From Colwellia sp. TT2012 (GTDB lineage: Bacteria; Pseudomonadota; Gammaproteobacteria; Enterobacterales; Alteromonadaceae), in the NCBI RefSeq assembly GCF_001440345.1, contig NZ_LJYX01000003.1:1-64000 (forward strand): a stretch of 64,000 nucleotides of DNA, in the 5' to 3' direction. The translations under genes and the position numbers were made by a program. The notes under the pieces were generated by a model. It did not search any database. It was not told the origin of the DNA and worked only from the letters and a program-made list of their open reading frames with translations. Positions 54,527 through 64,000 of this stretch are shown here, in pieces. Position 1 is the stretch's first letter; each line of letters starts with the position of its first letter.

Positions 54527-54724
54527 CTATGGGGTAAAAACATGACCGTGCAAAGGTGAATAACGGCCACTTTTATAGCCTAAATCGGGCCAATTTAACT
54601 TATGCCTAGTTTCATGCTTTAGCTATACTCGGCAATAATAATCACGTTTACTTTGATAAATAAATTGAACCCAGCCAATATTTTCTTGCTGTTCAAGGTA
54701 ACTGCTCTTGTGTAACTATTGCAT
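54527..54724 (-). pseudogene. Relic of a small unknown gene with two in-frame TAG codons
   Basis: The frame from ATG 54722-54724 reads MQ, TAG, then LHKSSYLEQQENIGWVQFIY and QSKRDYYCRV, TAG, then LKHETRHKLNWPDLGYKSGR and YSPLHGHVFTP before a final TAG at 54527-54529. The composition is strongly protein-like and a terminator follows. I do not recognise the family. Confidence 0.55.
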
Positions 54725-54776
54725 TTGGCTATTATTACTAGCATGATAGCTATTATTTATTCTCTTCAGCGATGCA

Positions 54777-56156
54777 ATGGCTAAAGAATCCCTTCACCAA
54801 ACACATTACACCCGACAAATTCATCATTTGTTAGCACAAGTCTACGGGCGCAGTAGCGTTAAAGATTCTTTGTTAGATCGCGCTATCGACTACTTTACCC
54901 ACGAAGAATTTCGACCTTCCGATGAGAAAACATCACCGGAAGAATCACAACTAGCTCAAATGGAGCGTACAGAACGCCACTCTAGTTTACTGTCTCTTGC
55001 CCTCACTATTCTTGAGTTAGCGGAAGGGGACAATTACGCTGAAAGTAACCGAAAATCAGCACAGTTTCTTGGTACCATTCAATTAATTAGCCCTAGTGAA
55101 GGTAAACGTATTGCCATTTTTCATGAACAGAGCAAGTCAATTTATAAAGCGGTATTATGTTTACGTTTACTCGACCATATAATTCTTGATGGCAAGATGG
55201 TCGAACCTTATATCACTACATTTCTCAGGGACATTTGCCCGGCACAATATAGGGATTTTGCCTCTCATAACAATGCCGGTCACCAGCGTTTTGCCGAGCA
55301 GGTAAAAATCCCACTGATTATGGCCGCACTATTGCAAGATGTGGGTAACTACCACCCTAAATCCCAAGCCATACTTCTGGGTAGTGATGGCAAACAAGAC
55401 CCTTTTCGTATCCTTGAAATTGCAGAACGAAAAGAACTACTGCAAATTAATTACCGTGCAACAGTTAAATACCTGAGTGAAGGTATTGGCATACCCACTT
55501 TTGTCGGTAATACCAAGGCAGAGCGTGAGCAGTTTATTACCGATGAGCAGGACAAATTGTCCTTTATCAAGTTGCTATTAAAAACCAGTGTTAATCCTAA
55601 AAACACTATTGGTAATATCTTAAAAGTACCACAAATTTATACCTCAATAATTTTATCGACTAAGGCCAGTTATAATTACAAGTTGTTGCCGAAAGTCTTT
55701 CAAGTACTAAATAAAAATGCTGAAATTGGTGCCTGTGCACAAAATGTCGTTGATGCCTTATATAAAATTACCGGCATGTTCCCACAAGGATTTGGTATTG
55801 TTTATATGCCCTTTGGGGAGTTTGGTGAAAAAGGCGGCTGCTATGAATATGCTATTGTAAATAGCCTTTACCCTGAAAAGGCAGAGCAACCTATTTGTCG
55901 AATGGCAACACGTAAACTTACTTTTATCGGTTATGGCCAAAATACAATTATCAAAAATAACAGTAATCTTTATTTCACTCAAACGGCAAAGAAATTAGCA
56001 ACCTTGAGTAAAGATAGGTTGAATGAAATCCTAGAGTTATTAAGTTCAAACTGTCAGGAACGTAAGCAGTTAGACCTATTACCTCGCTGTTGGCATGCAA
56101 ATGAATTTTTCTCGCTAAAAACCAATCAAAACTTGTGGAATAAAGTTGATTCATAG
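54777..56156 (+). CDS. Unknown protein with an HD-like motif (459 residues)
   Basis: A soluble 459-residue protein of unrecognised family. A segment near residues 190-205, LIMAALLQDVGNYHPKSQA, looks like the AALLHDIG element of HD-GYP phosphodiesterases, but Gln replaces the catalytic His, so an enzymatic role would be lost. The C-terminal part has GGCYEYAIVNSLYP. No signal peptide or membrane segment was found. The context (between methionine and arginine genes) gives no clue. The start follows a weak ribosome binding site. Confidence 0.65.
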   Translation: MAKESLHQTHYTRQIHHLLAQVYGRSSVKDSLLDRAIDYFTHEEFRPSDEKTSPEESQLAQMERTERHSSLLSLALTILELAEGDNYAESNRKSAQFLGTIQLISPSEGKRIAIFHEQSKSIYKAVLCLRLLDHIILDGKMVEPYITTFLRDICPAQYRDFASHNNAGHQRFAEQVKIPLIMAALLQDVGNYHPKSQAILLGSDGKQDPFRILEIAERKELLQINYRATVKYLSEGIGIPTFVGNTKAEREQFITDEQDKLSFIKLLLKTSVNPKNTIGNILKVPQIYTSIILSTKASYNYKLLPKVFQVLNKNAEIGACAQNVVDALYKITGMFPQGFGIVYMPFGEFGEKGGCYEYAIVNSLYPEKAEQPICRMATRKLTFIGYGQNTIIKNNSNLYFTQTAKKLATLSKDRLNEILELLSSNCQERKQLDLLPRCWHANEFFSLKTNQNLWNKVDS

Positions 56157-56329
56157 GATGCCATCATAAGATGGTAACGGCCTATTTTTTCAAAAGGAAG
56201 TGAAGGAATGACCAAGCAAGTAAAAAGTAAACGTATCGCCGCACTTTGAATGGCATCGAAATTTCAAAGTGACACCACTAGATTCTTTTTTCTTGAAACA
56301 CCTATGGGGGGAGAAACTGAAAAAAGGCA

Positions 56330-56358
56330 GTCATAGTAAAGTTATGACTGCCTTTTTC
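56330..56358. terminator. Bidirectional terminator between the unknown gene and argE
   Basis: AAAGGCAGTCATA and TATGACTGCCTTT around GTAAAGT, flanked by A and T runs on both sides. Confidence 0.85.
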
Positions 56359-56401
56359 TTATCTATAAGTATCACTTTTGCGCTGATATGATGGCTAAAG
56401 G

Positions 56402-57550
56402 CTATAAACAGTAGTGCTGGATCATTCTGGTTAGTAATCTTTCAGTTTTGTCGACTTCACTATGAGCCAAAAATTCATTCGGCTGATGAGCTTGCTCAAT
56501 AGAGCCAGGGCCAAGCACTATAGTTTGACAGCCGAGTTGCTGAATATAGGGGGCTTCGGTGGCGTAATTCACCGCACAACAACTATGACCACTAATCTCT
56601 TCGGCAATATCAATCAGTGTACTGGGTTTTTCTTGCTTAAAACTGGGTGAACTCGGGTGCATTTCGGCAAAAGAGATACGACCGGGATAGAGTTCAGCCA
56701 AAGGTTTGAGCGCCTCGCTTAAGCAGTGAATCAATTCGTCATCACTCATGCCCGGCAACGAGCGTAAATCAATATCTAAATGACAATGACCACAAATCCT
56801 ATTGGCATTATCACCGCCAGCAATAGCGCCTAAGTTTAAGGTTGGTGCTGGTACATCAAAGGCCTTATTTTCGTAATTTAGTTGAAAATTTTCTTTTAAT
56901 TCGATTAACTGACCAATGACTTTATGCATAATTTCTATGGCATTAACACCCAAATTGGGCTGACTTGAATGACCAGACTTGCCTTCAACACTAATCCGGT
57001 GCGACATGTGACCTTTATGCATAACCACGGGTACTAAATTGGTGGGCTCGCCAATAATGGCAACATCAGGTTTTATCGCTTGGCTCTTGGCAAAAAATCG
57101 GGCGCCAGCCATAGTGGTTTCTTCATCAGCAGTAGCCAGAATATATAAGGGCTTTTTCAGCTGAGCAGCGCTTAAGTTTTTACATACTTGTAAAATAAAG
57201 GCGAAGAAACCTTTCATATCACAAGTGCCTAAACCAAAAAACTTATCATCTTTAACAATTACCTTGTGTGGGTCTGATTGCCATTGGTTTTCATCAAAGG
57301 GCACAGTGTCACTATGGCCGGCTAATAATAGACCACCTTCGCCACTACCTAACTTAGCAAGTAAGTTGAATTTATTGCTGGTCTCAGGTACTGCTTGAAT
57401 TTCAATAGTAAAACCAAGTTGCTCAAACCAGGTGGCTAAGAGTTGGATGACCTCTTTATTACCCTGATCCCAACTGGGTTGGGTGGAGCTGATAGAAGAA
57501 CAAGCGATTAACTGGCTTAAACTTTGGCTGAAATTAGGCAGCTTTGTCAT
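56402..57550 (-). CDS. argE: Acetylornithine deacetylase
   Basis: Zinc-dependent M20-family amidohydrolase that frees ornithine from N-acetylornithine. It has 382 residues; metal ligands are in LLAGHSDTVPFDE, GLGTCDMKGFFAFIL and TADEETTMAGARFF, with GEPTNLVPVVMHKGHM further on. It is divergent from argC, and the shared 120 bases contain a dyad at 57583. Confidence 0.94.
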   Translation of the reverse strand: MTKLPNFSQSLSQLIACSSISSTQPSWDQGNKEVIQLLATWFEQLGFTIEIQAVPETSNKFNLLAKLGSGEGGLLLAGHSDTVPFDENQWQSDPHKVIVKDDKFFGLGTCDMKGFFAFILQVCKNLSAAQLKKPLYILATADEETTMAGARFFAKSQAIKPDVAIIGEPTNLVPVVMHKGHMSHRISVEGKSGHSSQPNLGVNAIEIMHKVIGQLIELKENFQLNYENKAFDVPAPTLNLGAIAGGDNANRICGHCHLDIDLRSLPGMSDDELIHCLSEALKPLAELYPGRISFAEMHPSSPSFKQEKPSTLIDIAEEISGHSCCAVNYATEAPYIQQLGCQTIVLGPGSIEQAHQPNEFLAHSEVDKTERLLTRMIQHYCL

Positions 57551-57582
57551 AAATAACCTATAAATTGGAATGATTACTTAAA

Positions 57583-57609
57583 TAGTTATGCTGTTTGTTT
57601 GCATAACTA
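57583..57609. promoter_or_regulatory. Dyad in the argE-argC intergenic region, possible ArgR site
   Basis: Perfect nine-base arms TAGTTATGC and GCATAACTA are nine bases apart. The right-hand GCATAA resembles ARG-box half sites of marine gammaproteobacteria, but the match to the E. coli ARG box is partial. Confidence 0.4.
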
Positions 57610-57672
57610 CCCACGAGGTGTTACTTTAGTAATACAGTGTAAATAACCTGCTTTGATAAGGCTACTTCAAAA

Positions 57673-58725
57673 ATGACAACGGCTATACCAGATTCGAATA
57701 ACAGTATGCAAAAAGTGGCGATTATTGGCGCCAGCGGCTATGCAGGTGCAGAGCTTGTTGGTTTATTAGGCAAGCATAAGCGAGCACAAATTTGTCATCT
57801 AGTTGTTTCTGAAAATAGCAGTTCAGAAGGAAAGTTATTTAGTGAATTACATGGTCGTTTTCAAGGGGTATGTGATTTACCATTGCAAGCATTCTCGCCA
57901 GCATGGTTTGATAACAATGCGGCTGATTTAGATGTAGTGTTTTTTGCCACTCCCCATGAATTCAGTGCTAAATGGGCGCAAGCCTTTGTTGATGCCGGTG
58001 TTAAAGTTTTTGATCTTTCCGGTGGTTTTAGATTAAAAGACGCCAATGATTACCCCAAATACTATGGTTTTGAACATGCCAATATCGATGCTTTAGCTAC
58101 GGCTAAATATGGTTTAGCTGAATGGCAGCAAGATGATATTGCTAAGACAAATTTAGTGGCTGTGCCGGGCTGTTACCCAACGGCAAGTTTGCTTTGTTTA
58201 AAACCTCTCACTGTAAACAATTTAGTGGTAGAAAATTCATTGGTGGTCGTTAATGGTATAAGTGGTGTTAGTGGTGCCGGACGAAGTGCCTCGCTAGCGA
58301 CTAATTTTAACGAGGTAAGCCTAAAAGCTTATAACGTATTACAGCATAGGCATCAGCCTGAGATCTCACAAGAAGCCGCAATAGACGTGGTGTTTATCCC
58401 TCACTTAGCGCCTTATAAAAGAGGACTTTTAGCAACCGTAACCTTGCAAGTTAAGGATGGCGTTACCAATGCTCAAATAAAACAAGCTTTTGCACAGGCT
58501 TATAGTGATACACCTTTAGTCAGGTTAGTGGCAAGTTGGCCAGAAATTGGCAACGTCGCTTATACACCATTTGCTGATGTGCACTGGCAGTTTGATGAAG
58601 ACAAGCAGGTTGTAGTGGTAAGTTGTGCCATTGATAACTTACTTAAAGGCGCAGCTTCGCAAGCCGTACAATGTTTTAATATTTCACTTGGCTTGGTCAG
58701 TGAGTATTCGTTAATCAATACTTAG
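57673..58725 (+). CDS. argC: N-acetyl-gamma-glutamyl-phosphate reductase
   Basis: NADPH-dependent reductase of the third step of arginine synthesis. It has 350 residues, with the nucleotide-binding VAIIGASGYAGAELVGLL at residue 16 and the catalytic Cys in VAVPGCYPTASLLCL; HRHQPEIS and NLLKGAASQAVQC follow. First gene of the argCBFGH(A) run. Confidence 0.95.
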   Translation: MTTAIPDSNNSMQKVAIIGASGYAGAELVGLLGKHKRAQICHLVVSENSSSEGKLFSELHGRFQGVCDLPLQAFSPAWFDNNAADLDVVFFATPHEFSAKWAQAFVDAGVKVFDLSGGFRLKDANDYPKYYGFEHANIDALATAKYGLAEWQQDDIAKTNLVAVPGCYPTASLLCLKPLTVNNLVVENSLVVVNGISGVSGAGRSASLATNFNEVSLKAYNVLQHRHQPEISQEAAIDVVFIPHLAPYKRGLLATVTLQVKDGVTNAQIKQAFAQAYSDTPLVRLVASWPEIGNVAYTPFADVHWQFDEDKQVVVVSCAIDNLLKGAASQAVQCFNISLGLVSEYSLINT

Positions 58726-58760
58726 AAAAAGAACGTATTAAGGTATAGCAAGGAATAAAA

Positions 58761-59543
58761 ATGAACAACCCTGAACTAAAACCATTAGTCATTAAAATTG
58801 GCGGTGCCATTCTTGAAAAAGAATCCGCACTCAGTGCTTTATTCAGTGCCATTGCGCAGTTGAAAAACAAACAAGTGGTTTTGGTTCATGGTGGTGGCTG
58901 TGTGGTTGATGAAATGTTAGCACAAGCGGGCTTTACTACCGAGAAAATACAGGGCTTGCGGGTTACGCCAAAAGAACAAATAGCCTTAATAAGTGGCGTC
59001 CTGGCCGGTACGGTTAATAAAGCTATTGTCGCTACCGCGAATAGTATGGGTTTAGCGGCGGTGGGTTTATCGTTAAATGATGGCGATATGATCTCTTGTA
59101 CGTTATCCCGGCAAAATTTAGGTCAAGTGGGTGTGCCACAAAGTAATAACAGTAAGTTATTAGACACCTTATTAAAAACTAATTTCCTACCGGTAATTTC
59201 TTCCATTGGTGCGCTAGATAATGGTGACTTAGTGAATGTTAATGCCGATGATGCGGCGGTCGCTATTTGTCAGCTGCTTAATGCCGAACTTTTGTTACTC
59301 ACCGACGTGAATGGTGTTAAAGGCGCAGATGGTCAGTATTTAGCGTCACTTAACGCTGAACAAGCTCAACAGCTAATTAAGCAAGGGGTTATTGCTGGTG
59401 GTATGACGGCAAAAGTAAATGCTGCCTTGTATGCCGCACAACAATTACGACGAAGTATCGCGGTTGCCAGCTGGCAATCGCCGGAGCAAATTAGCCAGTT
59501 ACTTGATGGTGTTGGTGTTGGCACACAAATACAGCCAAATTAA
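58761..59543 (+). CDS. argB: Acetylglutamate kinase
   Basis: Phosphorylates N-acetylglutamate. It is a 260-residue enzyme of the amino-acid kinase fold: VIKIGGAILEKE at the N-terminus, VLVHGGGCVVDEML, and VNADDAAVAICQLLNAE near residue 160. It begins 35 bases after argC; ribosome binding site AAGGAAT. Confidence 0.95.
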   Translation: MNNPELKPLVIKIGGAILEKESALSALFSAIAQLKNKQVVLVHGGGCVVDEMLAQAGFTTEKIQGLRVTPKEQIALISGVLAGTVNKAIVATANSMGLAAVGLSLNDGDMISCTLSRQNLGQVGVPQSNNSKLLDTLLKTNFLPVISSIGALDNGDLVNVNADDAAVAICQLLNAELLLLTDVNGVKGADGQYLASLNAEQAQQLIKQGVIAGGMTAKVNAALYAAQQLRRSIAVASWQSPEQISQLLDGVGVGTQIQPN

Positions 59544-59625
59544 TCCTTAACAGGACCTCAGCCAAGAGCGCCATTAATGAGCCTACTATCAATTAGTCAA
59601 AATGGAATATTGAGAGAAAAACCTT

Positions 59626-60567
59626 ATGTCGACCACTAACGTATTACCACCACTAAGCAATTTTTTAGCGGATGATCAGTTCAGCAAAGCGCAATTATTA
59701 GCCTTAATCGACTTAGCGATTAATATTAAAAAACACCCGGCGGACTATAGCCAAGCGCTGGCGGGAAAATCAGTGGCGATGATTTTTGAAAAACCTTCTT
59801 TAAGAACACATGTTAGCTTTGACATGGGTATCAATAAATTAGGAGGTCATGCGTTGTACTTAGGTCAACAAAATGGCAAGTTGGGTGAACGTGAGCGGGT
59901 TAGTGATTACGCAAAAAATTTATCTTGCTTTGCTGATGTCATTGTTGCCCGTGTCTTTAGCCATAAGTCTATTCAAGTTTTAGCGGAGCACGCCAGTATT
60001 CCGGTGATTAATGCTTTGTGTGACGTTTATCACCCGTGCCAGGCATTGGCTGATTTTGTCACTTTATCAGAAAACTTCCCAGATTTAAGCCAGGTAAAAT
60101 TAGCCTATGTTGGTGATGGTAATAATGTTTCTAATTCATTAATGCTTATGGCGGCTATTTTAGCGGTAGATTTTACCTTGCTCTGTCCTGAAGGTCATGA
60201 GCCACAAGCAGATATCATTGAAAAAACCAAGCAACTTGCCCAAGAGTCAGGCAGTAAATTTAGCCTTACCAATGATATTGACGCCATTGGTAAACAAGAT
60301 GTCATTTATACCGATACTTGGATATCTATGGGTGATGAAGATGCTAATAACAAAGCTGAAATTCTCGCTAAATTTGCCCCGTATCAAGTTAATCACGCTT
60401 TGATGGCGAAAGCACAAGCTAATATGCTATTGCATTGTCAGCCAGCGCATTTGGAAGAAGAAATAACTACCGAGTTATTCGATAGTGAATTATCGAAAGT
60501 ATTCCAGCAAGCGGAAAATAGAATGTGGGCACAGAATGCCGTGTTAGTAACATTGCTTGCTCATTAA
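59626..60567 (+). CDS. argF: Ornithine carbamoyltransferase
   Basis: Transfers the carbamoyl group from carbamoyl phosphate to ornithine to give citrulline. It has 313 residues, slightly shorter than E. coli ArgF. The carbamoyl-phosphate site reads FEKPSLRTHVSFD (common form STRTR), with ALCDVYHPCQALADFVTL and LHCQPAHLEEEIT as the other two signatures; these variant forms are also known in Shewanella-type enzymes. Third gene of the run. Confidence 0.93.
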   Translation: MSTTNVLPPLSNFLADDQFSKAQLLALIDLAINIKKHPADYSQALAGKSVAMIFEKPSLRTHVSFDMGINKLGGHALYLGQQNGKLGERERVSDYAKNLSCFADVIVARVFSHKSIQVLAEHASIPVINALCDVYHPCQALADFVTLSENFPDLSQVKLAYVGDGNNVSNSLMLMAAILAVDFTLLCPEGHEPQADIIEKTKQLAQESGSKFSLTNDIDAIGKQDVIYTDTWISMGDEDANNKAEILAKFAPYQVNHALMAKAQANMLLHCQPAHLEEEITTELFDSELSKVFQQAENRMWAQNAVLVTLLAH

Positions 60568-60638
60568 TAACGAAATAATTGAGACTAAGTTAGTCATAAT
60601 ACTAACGAGTACATCTAAAAATTTAAGAGAGAATAAAA

Positions 60639-61901
60639 ATGGCTTTAGCAAAGAAAAAAATTAAAAAAGTAGTATTAGCGTATTCTGGTGGCTTAGATAC
60701 CTCGGCTATCATTCCGTGGTTAAAAGAGAACTATGAAGGTTGTGAAGTTATCGCTTTTTGTGCCGATGTTGGTCAAGGTGATGAAGAGCTTGAGGGCGTA
60801 AAAGAAAAAGCCCTAGCCTCAGGCGCATCAGCATGTTATATAGTTGATCTTAAAGAAGAATACGTAAAAGAATATATCTACCCAATTTTAAAAACTGGCT
60901 CAGTGTACGAAGGCCAATATTTATTAGGTACGTCAATGGCGCGTCCTATTATTGCTAAAGCACACGTAGAGATTGCGCTTAAAGTTGGTGCTGATGCCCT
61001 TTGTCATGGTTGTACCGGTAAAGGTAATGACCAAGTGCGTTTTGAGTCTTGTTTTGCCGCCCTAGCGCCAGAATTAACGGTAATTGCGCCGTGGCGTGAG
61101 TGGGATATGGTTTCTCGTGAAGACCTACTTGATTACTTAGCTGAGCGTGATATCCCCTGTTCAGCGTCATTAACTAAAATCTATAGTCGTGATGCTAATG
61201 CTTGGCATATCTCTCATGAAGGCGGTGAGTTAGAAGACCCATGGTGTGAGCCATCAAAAGAAGTATGGACCATGACGGTTGATCCAATGGATGCGCCTGA
61301 TGTGCCAGAAAAAGTGCAATTAAGTTTTATTGCAGGTGAACTAGTTGCTATTGATGGTAAAGACTTCTCTGGTAGTGAAAAGGGTGCTGGCGCTTATGAT
61401 GCATTAATGTATCTAAATGATAAAGGCGCGGCACACGGTGTTGGTCGAATTGATATTGTTGAAAACCGTTTAGTGGGTATGAAGTCTCGTGGTTGTTATG
61501 AAACACCCGGTGGCACCATTTTAATGGCGGCATATAAAGGCTTAGAAACACTTATTCTCGATAAAGAGTCACTTAAATATCGCGAATCAATTGGTCTTGA
61601 ATTTTCACATGTTATTTATGATGGTCGTTGGTTTACACCACTGGCTAAAGCGCAACTTGCCTCTGCGGCATCTTTTGCTGAAAAATTAACCGGTGATGTC
61701 GTGGTTAAGTTATATAAGGGTATGGCGCAAGTGATTCAACGTCGTTCACCAAATAGTTTGTACTCAGAAGCGTTTGCAACTTTTGGTGCTGATGATGTTT
61801 ACGATCAAAAACATGCCGAAGGTTTTATCCGTTTGTTCAGTTTATCAAGCAGAATTACCGCGCTAAGCCAAAATGGCAGCTTAAAAGATCTGGAGAAGTA
61901 G
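60639..61901 (+). CDS. argG: Argininosuccinate synthase
   Basis: Joins citrulline and aspartate with ATP. It has 420 residues: the PP-loop [18 protein letters not shown], the second site [13 protein letters not shown] and the citrulline/aspartate contacts EGGELEDPW and YETPGGTIL. It begins with a basic [11 protein letters not shown]. It lies two bases before argH. Confidence 0.95.
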   Translation: MALAKKKIKKVVLAYSGGLDTSAIIPWLKENYEGCEVIAFCADVGQGDEELEGVKEKALASGASACYIVDLKEEYVKEYIYPILKTGSVYEGQYLLGTSMARPIIAKAHVEIALKVGADALCHGCTGKGNDQVRFESCFAALAPELTVIAPWREWDMVSREDLLDYLAERDIPCSASLTKIYSRDANAWHISHEGGELEDPWCEPSKEVWTMTVDPMDAPDVPEKVQLSFIAGELVAIDGKDFSGSEKGAGAYDALMYLNDKGAAHGVGRIDIVENRLVGMKSRGCYETPGGTILMAAYKGLETLILDKESLKYRESIGLEFSHVIYDGRWFTPLAKAQLASAASFAEKLTGDVVVKLYKGMAQVIQRRSPNSLYSEAFATFGADDVYDQKHAEGFIRLFSLSSRITALSQNGSLKDLEK

Positions 61902-61903
61902 TT

Positions 61904-63838
61904 ATGGCGTTATGGGGTGGAAGATTTAAAGGCAAGGCGAGTTTACAATTTAAGAAATTTAATGACTCACTGCCGATAGATTATCGTATGGCGGTACAAG
62001 ATATTGTCGGCTCAATCGCTTGGGCGCAAGCGATTCATGAAGTGGGTGTATTAAACGATGACGAATTAGTCCGTTTAACGGCTGCACTGGAAGAGTTAAA
62101 AGCCTCTGTTGAAGAAAACCCTAAGCAAATTTTGTTATCTGATGCCGAAGATATTCATAGCTGGGTAGAAATTCAGTTAATTGAAAAAACCGGTGATTTA
62201 GGTAAAAAACTCCATACTGGTCGTAGTCGTAACGACCAAGTCGCAACCGATTTAAAACTTTGGTGTAAAGAAACTGGCGGTGATTTATTATTTGCCTTAG
62301 TGAACTTACAACAAGCGATGATGAATTTGGCTGAGCGTGAAAAAGATACCGTGCTACCGGGTTATACCCACTTACAAAGAGCACAGCCTATTACTTTCGG
62401 TCATTGGTGTTTAGCCTATGTAGAAATGTTTGATCGTGATATCGGTCGTTTAAAAGATGCGCTTTATCGGTTAGATGTTTCGCCGCTTGGCTCTGGCGCC
62501 TTAGCAGGTACCGCCTACCCCATTGACAGAAAGGCATTGGCGAATCGTTTAGGTTTTAGAACGGCAACCCTAAACAGCCTTGATGCTGTTTCTGATAGAG
62601 ACCATGTTATTGAATTATTGGCCTCAGCCAGTATTTCTATGATGCATTTATCACGTTTTGCCGAAGATTTAATTTTCTACAATTCAGGTGAAGCGGGCTT
62701 TGTTGAAATGAGCGACTTAGTTAGCTCTGGCTCGTCGTTAATGCCACAGAAGAAAAATCCGGATGCTTGTGAATTAATTCGTGGTAAAGCCGGGCGTGTT
62801 TTTGGTGCTTTAACAGGCATGTTGACCACCATGAAAGCCTTAGCGCTGGCCTATAACAAAGATATGCAGGAAGACAAAGAAGGTTTATTTGATGCGTTAG
62901 ATACTTGGCAAGAATGTATGGAAATGGCGGTATTAGTGGCGGATGGCTTAAAGGTCAATCGTTCACGTACCCTTGCCGCGGCACAACAAGGTTATGCCAA
63001 CGCCACTGAACTGGCTGATTATTTAGTCGGCAAAGATATCCCGTTCCGCGAAGCGCACCATATTGTTGGTGAAGTCGTACTCGCCGCTATCGATAAAGCT
63101 GTGCCGTTAGAAGATTTAACCATCACGCAACTGCAAGCGTTCAGTGATAAAATTGAGCAAGATGTCTATCAACACCTTACCATTGAATCGACCCTTAATA
63201 AGCGTGAAGCACTGGGCGGTACTTCCCGTTCACAAGTTGAAAAAGCGTTAGCGACAACACAGTCTGGTAATGAAGCTATTTTGAACGAGCAAGTCGTCGG
63301 TGCACCAGGTAAGCAAAGAATTCAAGTGGCGCTTAAGCAAGTGAAGCAACGTTTAAATGCCCAACGTGCTGCAGCTATGTCAGTTCGTCGAGCAAAAATG
63401 TCTGATGTTGATAGTATTCATCAACTGGTAAATTTTTGGGCCGATAAAGGGGAGATTCTGCCACGTAGTCGTGACAATATAATTCACGATATTCAGAATT
63501 TTGTTGTCGCCGAACTTGAGGGTAAAGTTGTTGGTACCGCCTCTCTCTATATCTATCAAACCGGTCTTGCTGAGATTCGCTCAGTTGTGGTGGACGAAAG
63601 TGCTCAGCAGAAAGGGCAAGGTGAAGCGCTGGTTCAGTACTTGCTAGAGTTCGCCCATCAAATGGAATTAGCAAAAATTATTGTGTTAACTTATATTCCG
63701 CAATATTTTGAACAACTTGGTTTTAATTTAATTGATAAAAACTCCCTCGCAGAAAATATTATTGAAGACAGTGAACCTAGTCCACATAAAGATCCTGCGG
63801 ATGAAGTGGCGATGGCATATATACTCAACCAGCCTTAA
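61904..63838 (+). CDS. argH: Argininosuccinate lyase fused to a GNAT acetyltransferase, ArgH(A)
   Basis: Fused protein of 644 residues. Residues 1-460 are the lyase that splits argininosuccinate into arginine and fumarate, with the signature [20 protein letters not shown]. Residues 490-640 are a GNAT domain ([40 protein letters not shown]) which resembles the acetyltransferase part of ArgA. Such argH(A) fusions are known in Moritella and Vibrio. The GNAT part may start the pathway with N-acetylglutamate. Confidence 0.93.
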   Translation: MALWGGRFKGKASLQFKKFNDSLPIDYRMAVQDIVGSIAWAQAIHEVGVLNDDELVRLTAALEELKASVEENPKQILLSDAEDIHSWVEIQLIEKTGDLGKKLHTGRSRNDQVATDLKLWCKETGGDLLFALVNLQQAMMNLAEREKDTVLPGYTHLQRAQPITFGHWCLAYVEMFDRDIGRLKDALYRLDVSPLGSGALAGTAYPIDRKALANRLGFRTATLNSLDAVSDRDHVIELLASASISMMHLSRFAEDLIFYNSGEAGFVEMSDLVSSGSSLMPQKKNPDACELIRGKAGRVFGALTGMLTTMKALALAYNKDMQEDKEGLFDALDTWQECMEMAVLVADGLKVNRSRTLAAAQQGYANATELADYLVGKDIPFREAHHIVGEVVLAAIDKAVPLEDLTITQLQAFSDKIEQDVYQHLTIESTLNKREALGGTSRSQVEKALATTQSGNEAILNEQVVGAPGKQRIQVALKQVKQRLNAQRAAAMSVRRAKMSDVDSIHQLVNFWADKGEILPRSRDNIIHDIQNFVVAELEGKVVGTASLYIYQTGLAEIRSVVVDESAQQKGQGEALVQYLLEFAHQMELAKIIVLTYIPQYFEQLGFNLIDKNSLAENIIEDSEPSPHKDPADEVAMAYILNQP

Positions 63839-63920
63839 ACGGAAGATTTCAATGAGTATAATGTTGCTGAAAGTAAGTCGGATTTTAGTGATAAAACTAA
63901 GCAAATAAAGAATGGAAAAC

Positions 63921-64000
63921 ATGAATAATAGTGATCAGAATTACGTAAAATGGTTCAGAAACGCCGCGCCCTATATTAATGCCCATCGCGGAAAAACAGT
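63921..64000 (+). CDS. argA: N-acetylglutamate synthase ArgA, N-terminus (cut by window edge)
   Basis: The open frame reads MNNSDQNYVKWFRNAAPYIN and then AHRGKT, which aligns with the start of E. coli ArgA (GFRHSVPYINTHRGKT). An in-frame ATG at 63912 is an alternative start. Only the first 26 residues are visible. It shows that a full-length argA exists beside the fused ArgH(A). Confidence 0.8.
   Translation, partial: MNNSDQNYVKWFRNAAPYINAHRGKT

Noticed and set aside
54527..54724. Amber (TAG) recoding, such as pyrrolysine
   Set aside because: No supporting genes are visible, and many other genes in the window end normally with TAG; decay is simpler.

Overview
The window looks like a chromosome segment of a marine, low-GC gammaproteobacterium of the order Alteromonadales, most likely Colwellia or a close relative. 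This rests on the protein families, on conserved neighbourhoods shared with Shewanella, Vibrio and Escherichia (glnA-glnL-glnG, rpsF-priB-rpsR-rplI, yrfG-nudE-cysQ, yheS/yheV/slyX/fkpA, metJ/metBL, argE/argCBFGH), on a nickel superoxide dismutase, and on A+T-rich intergenic DNA. It is inference: no database search was possible. There are no phage genes, transposase genes, tRNAs or CRISPR arrays.

Layout. 1-250: the 3' end of a 5S rRNA-like gene, its terminator and REP-like palindromes. 327-4673: ppaC converging on the fadBA fatty-acid oxidation operon. 4953-8907: a c-di-GMP response regulator, a TIGR03899-like protein and a MerC-like membrane protein with a candidate Zur operator. 8965-14069: nitrogen regulation, with ntrC, ntrB, a DUF4124 gene and glnA behind a sigma-54 promoter with two NtrC sites. 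14339-18819: a small ORF, a decayed beta-barrel gene, an Hcr-like reductase, mpl, def and ubiX. 18906-22950: cheX-like gene, a secreted protein coupled to a broken M1 peptidase gene, and zur. 23201-27523: a NagX-like membrane protein, an unknown membrane protein and the S6/PriB/S18/L9 operon with an S6:S18 leader. 27787-31296: yrfG, nudE, cysQ and a DUF1338 protein. 31349-36446: a broken solute-binding protein gene, yheU, an orphan minimal flagellin followed by decayed copies of its own 3' end, a DUF3149 peptide, a Sel1 protein and yheS. 36591-42156: yheV, slyX, a WD40 lipoprotein, fkpA, a glycosyltransferase, an S1/P1 nuclease and a thioesterase. 42379-43953: a Fur-box-controlled Ni-SOD cluster of four genes. 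44074-49063: a decayed DUF2780 gene, hemE and a GntR-ABC operon. 49241-54353: metJ, a MITE-like element, met boxes, metB, an unusual dimeric tandem repeat array, and metL. 54486-56358: a decayed gene with its terminator and an unknown 459-residue protein. 56402-64000: arginine biosynthesis, with argE divergent from argCBFGH(A) and the start of a separate argA.

The most interesting parts are the Fur-boxed Ni-SOD cluster with two uncharacterised partners, the candidate Zur control of merC, the tandem array with alternating unit types between metB and metL, and the flagellin 3'-end copies. The window also holds at least five recognisable gene relics and several families of short dispersed palindromes, which suggests ongoing gene decay in an otherwise conserved backbone.
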